Part shown: positions 3,671 to 5,317 of the stretch, in pieces
How the letters are laid out: each line of letters starts with the position of its first letter
Numbering within the stretch: position 1 is the stretch's first letter
NCBI GenBank assembly: GCA_001805655.1
Contig: MHGR01000083.1
Coordinates: forward strand, 1-5,317
Direction of reading: 5' to 3'
DNA from: Omnitrophica WOR_2 bacterium RIFCSPHIGHO2_02_FULL_52_10
GTDB taxonomy: Bacteria; Omnitrophota; Gorgyraeia; Zapsychrales; Zapsychraceae
DNA: 5,317 bases
The notes under the pieces: model-generated
The model's input: only the letters and a program-made list of their open reading frames with translations
Database searches by the model: none
What the model was told of the DNA's origin: nothing
Translations under genes and position numbers: made by a program

Positions 3671-4945
3671 TTACTTCCTCCCCAGCAACTCAAACATATT
3701 TTTTTTATACGCCTCCACTCCCGGCTGGTCAAACGGATTGACCCCCAAAAGATACCCTTTGATGGCCACGGCCTTCTCAAAAAAATAATACAGCTGGCCC
3801 AGGGAATCGGCGTCAAAACGCGGGATCGTGATGGTCATGTTCGGCACTCCCCCCTCATAATGCGCCTTGGCCGTCGCTTTGTAGGCCTGGCGGTTGACAT
3901 GATCCAGATCATAGCCGGCCACGCAATTAAAATTATCCAGGTTATCGTCATCGCTGGGGATCACGACCCCGTGGCCCGTTTCGGCCACCAAGAGGAACGT
4001 TTCGAACATGTTCCGCGTCCCTTCCTGCATCAGCTGCCCCATCGAATGCAGGTCGGTGGTGTAACTTAAAGAGGTCGGGAATATCCCTTTGCCGTCTTTG
4101 CCTTCGCTCTCGCCGAACAGCTGTTTCCACCACTCCTCCACCAGCGCCAGCCGCTGATAAAACGTGGAGAGCACCTCGATGCTCTTGTCCTGCTTATAGA
4201 GAAGATAGCGCGCCGCCGCGTATTGATAGGCGATATTTTTGTTGATGTCCATTTGCGCGCAATGGGTTTGCGCCTTGCGCGCCCCTTCCATCATCCCCTT
4301 GATATCGATGCCGGCGATGGCCAGCGGGACCAAGCCCGCCGGAGTCATGACCGAAAACCGCCCGCCCACGTCATCATTAATCCCGAAGGTCCGGTAGCCG
4401 GCTTTTTTCGCGATTTGCCGCAGGGCGCCCTGCCGGGGATCGGTAATGCAGATAATCCTTTTTTTGACCTCTTCATGTCCGTATTTCTCCTCCATGAACT
4501 TTCGGACAATGCGGAAGGCCAGGGCGGGCTCCGTGGTCGTGCCCGATTTGGAGATGACCACGACCGTGACGCGCTGGTTCTCGATCTGGCTCAAAAGATG
4601 GTACAGGTACCCCGAGCTTAAATTATGCCCGGCGTAATGGACCGGCAGCTTCTGATCGCCGATAAGAAACTCCAGCGAGGCGCGGATGCCGACATACGAG
4701 CCCCCGATGCCGATGCTCAGCAGGCAGTCGGAGTTCGCGCGGACCTCCTCGCCCAGTTCCATCAATTCATCAAGGAACGCGTCTTCGATGCGCTGGGGCA
4801 GGTTGAGCCAGCCGGTGAACTCGGCGCCCTTGCCGGTTTTGTTCTCCAGGCTGGTATGCGCCTTTTGGATTTTCGGAATCAGCTCCTCGTAATCCTTCTG
4901 CTCGACATATCCCTTTAAATATTGCCGGTCCAATGTGATTTCCAT
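3671..4945 (-). CDS. pgi: Glucose-6-phosphate isomerase
   Basis: This cytoplasmic enzyme interconverts glucose 6-phosphate and fructose 6-phosphate in glycolysis and gluconeogenesis. The 424-residue protein is of the short form known from Bacillus and many other bacteria. Sugar-phosphate binding motifs are SIGIGGSYVG (77-86) and ISKSGTTTEP (131-140). PGI signature 1 is DVGGRFSVMTPAG (192-204). The GESEGKDGKGIFP segment (278-290) carries the catalytic Glu, and DLHSMGQ is at 298-304. Signature 2 is GVNPFDQPGVEAYK (401-414), with the active-site Lys414. All key residues are present. AAAGGA (4957-4962) serves as the ribosome site, about 11 nt before the ATG. trhO ends only 18 nt upstream, so both are probably co-transcribed. 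No ordinary terminator follows the stop; the palindromic element at 3459-3650 lies directly downstream. Confidence 0.97.
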   Translation of the reverse strand: MEITLDRQYLKGYVEQKDYEELIPKIQKAHTSLENKTGKGAEFTGWLNLPQRIEDAFLDELMELGEEVRANSDCLLSIGIGGSYVGIRASLEFLIGDQKLPVHYAGHNLSSGYLYHLLSQIENQRVTVVVISKSGTTTEPALAFRIVRKFMEEKYGHEEVKKRIICITDPRQGALRQIAKKAGYRTFGINDDVGGRFSVMTPAGLVPLAIAGIDIKGMMEGARKAQTHCAQMDINKNIAYQYAAARYLLYKQDKSIEVLSTFYQRLALVEEWWKQLFGESEGKDGKGIFPTSLSYTTDLHSMGQLMQEGTRNMFETFLLVAETGHGVVIPSDDDNLDNFNCVAGYDLDHVNRQAYKATAKAHYEGGVPNMTITIPRFDADSLGQLYYFFEKAVAIKGYLLGVNPFDQPGVEAYKKNMFELLGRK

Positions 4946-4963
4946 AGCGCTTCGTTTCCTTTC

Positions 4964-5317
4964 TTAAATGTTGCAATCGAAATACAAATGCCGTTTCTTC
5001 GACGGCGCGTAAACATCATCCGGGTCAAACGGCCTTTTACGGGGAGCATTCAGGCACTCCGCGCTGCAGCAGCCGTTCATCCGACGCGCCCCTTCCTGCG
5101 AACAGATAAAGAGCCTGTTGCAGTCCGGATTGGCGCAATTGATATACCGGTCGCAAGCCGCACCGGTAATCAGGCAGCGGGCAATCGGCTCCTGCTCCTG
5201 CCTGTTCACGGGGACCGCCAGCCGGTCATCAAACACAAAACATTTCCCCCGGAAATGCGCACCGCCTTCTTTGTGCCCGTAATGGATGATGCCGCCGTGC
5301 AGCTGATACACATTCTT
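4964..5317 (-). CDS. trhO: tRNA uridine(34) hydroxylase TrhO (YceA family), C-terminal part; 5' end outside window
   Basis: The frame is open to the window edge and reads [14 protein letters not shown], so no start codon is visible; the GTG at 5311 encodes the internal Val. YQLHGGI followed by a [13 protein letters not shown] segment is typical of rhodanese-domain TrhO/YceA proteins. TrhO makes 5-hydroxyuridine at the tRNA wobble position in an oxygen-dependent reaction. The rhodanese active-site Cys would be a little upstream and is not seen. After the rhodanese core comes a cysteine-rich tail, C-X6-C-X5-C-X4-C-X5-C-X10-CC-X3-C, with [12 protein letters not shown] in its middle. This tail occurs in a subset of the family and suggests a metal-binding knob (inference). 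It is the upstream partner of pgi, 18 nt apart; the functional link is not obvious. Confidence 0.9.
   Translation of the reverse strand, partial: KNVYQLHGGIIHYGHKEGGAHFRGKCFVFDDRLAVPVNRQEQEPIARCLITGAACDRYINCANPDCNRLFICSQEGARRMNGCCSAECLNAPRKRPFDPDDVYAPSKKRHLYFDCNI

Noticed and set aside
3448..3816. Open frames across the palindromic block 3459-3650 on both strands
   Set aside because: The frames exist because the repeat arms lack stops. One overlaps the end of pgi in another frame, none has a ribosome site, and the base-pairing pattern explains the sequence better.

Overview
The window looks like a piece of a bacterial chromosome of moderate GC with several compact housekeeping genes. The gene set is HemW-type radical SAM protein, TatA and TatC without TatB, a short bacterial-type glucose-6-phosphate isomerase, and a TrhO/YceA tRNA hydroxylase with a cysteine-rich tail. 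This points to an uncultured, probably Gram-negative bacterium, perhaps from the PVC/Omnitrophota neighbourhood. That placement is inference from gene style only, since no phylogenetic marker is present. Nothing suggests a phage, plasmid or CRISPR array, and no tRNA or rRNA was seen.

Layout: 2-277 (+) is the C-terminal end of a probable polyprenyl diphosphate synthase, running in from the left. It converges tail to tail, 5 nt apart, with hemW (283-1422, -). The region 1423-1651 holds candidate promoters for both directions. A complete miniature gene follows on the + strand: promoter, strong Shine-Dalgarno, a 17-residue Lys/Arg-rich peptide (1652-1705) and a strong bidirectional terminator (1722-1755). 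That terminator is shared with a small hypothetical gene on the opposite strand (1844-2053, -), which has its own perfect TATAAT box. Between that gene and tatC lies an interlocked inverted-repeat element (2142-2250) that could fold as a pseudoknot. Then comes the tatAC operon (2294-3170, -).

The 500-nt gap 3171-3670 has no convincing protein gene but is rich in structure. It holds the tatA leader and promoter, a possible + strand non-coding RNA ending in a clear intrinsic terminator (3426-3460), and a long composite palindromic element (3459-3650). To its right, pgi (3671-4945, -) sits 18 nt downstream of trhO (4964 to beyond the window, -), apparently in one operon.

The identified genes are ordinary and do not form one pathway: isoprenoid chain elongation, heme handling, folded-protein export, glycolysis and tRNA modification. 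The unusual content is intergenic: the micro-gene, the two palindromic/pseudoknot elements and the orphan + strand terminator with its possible RNA.
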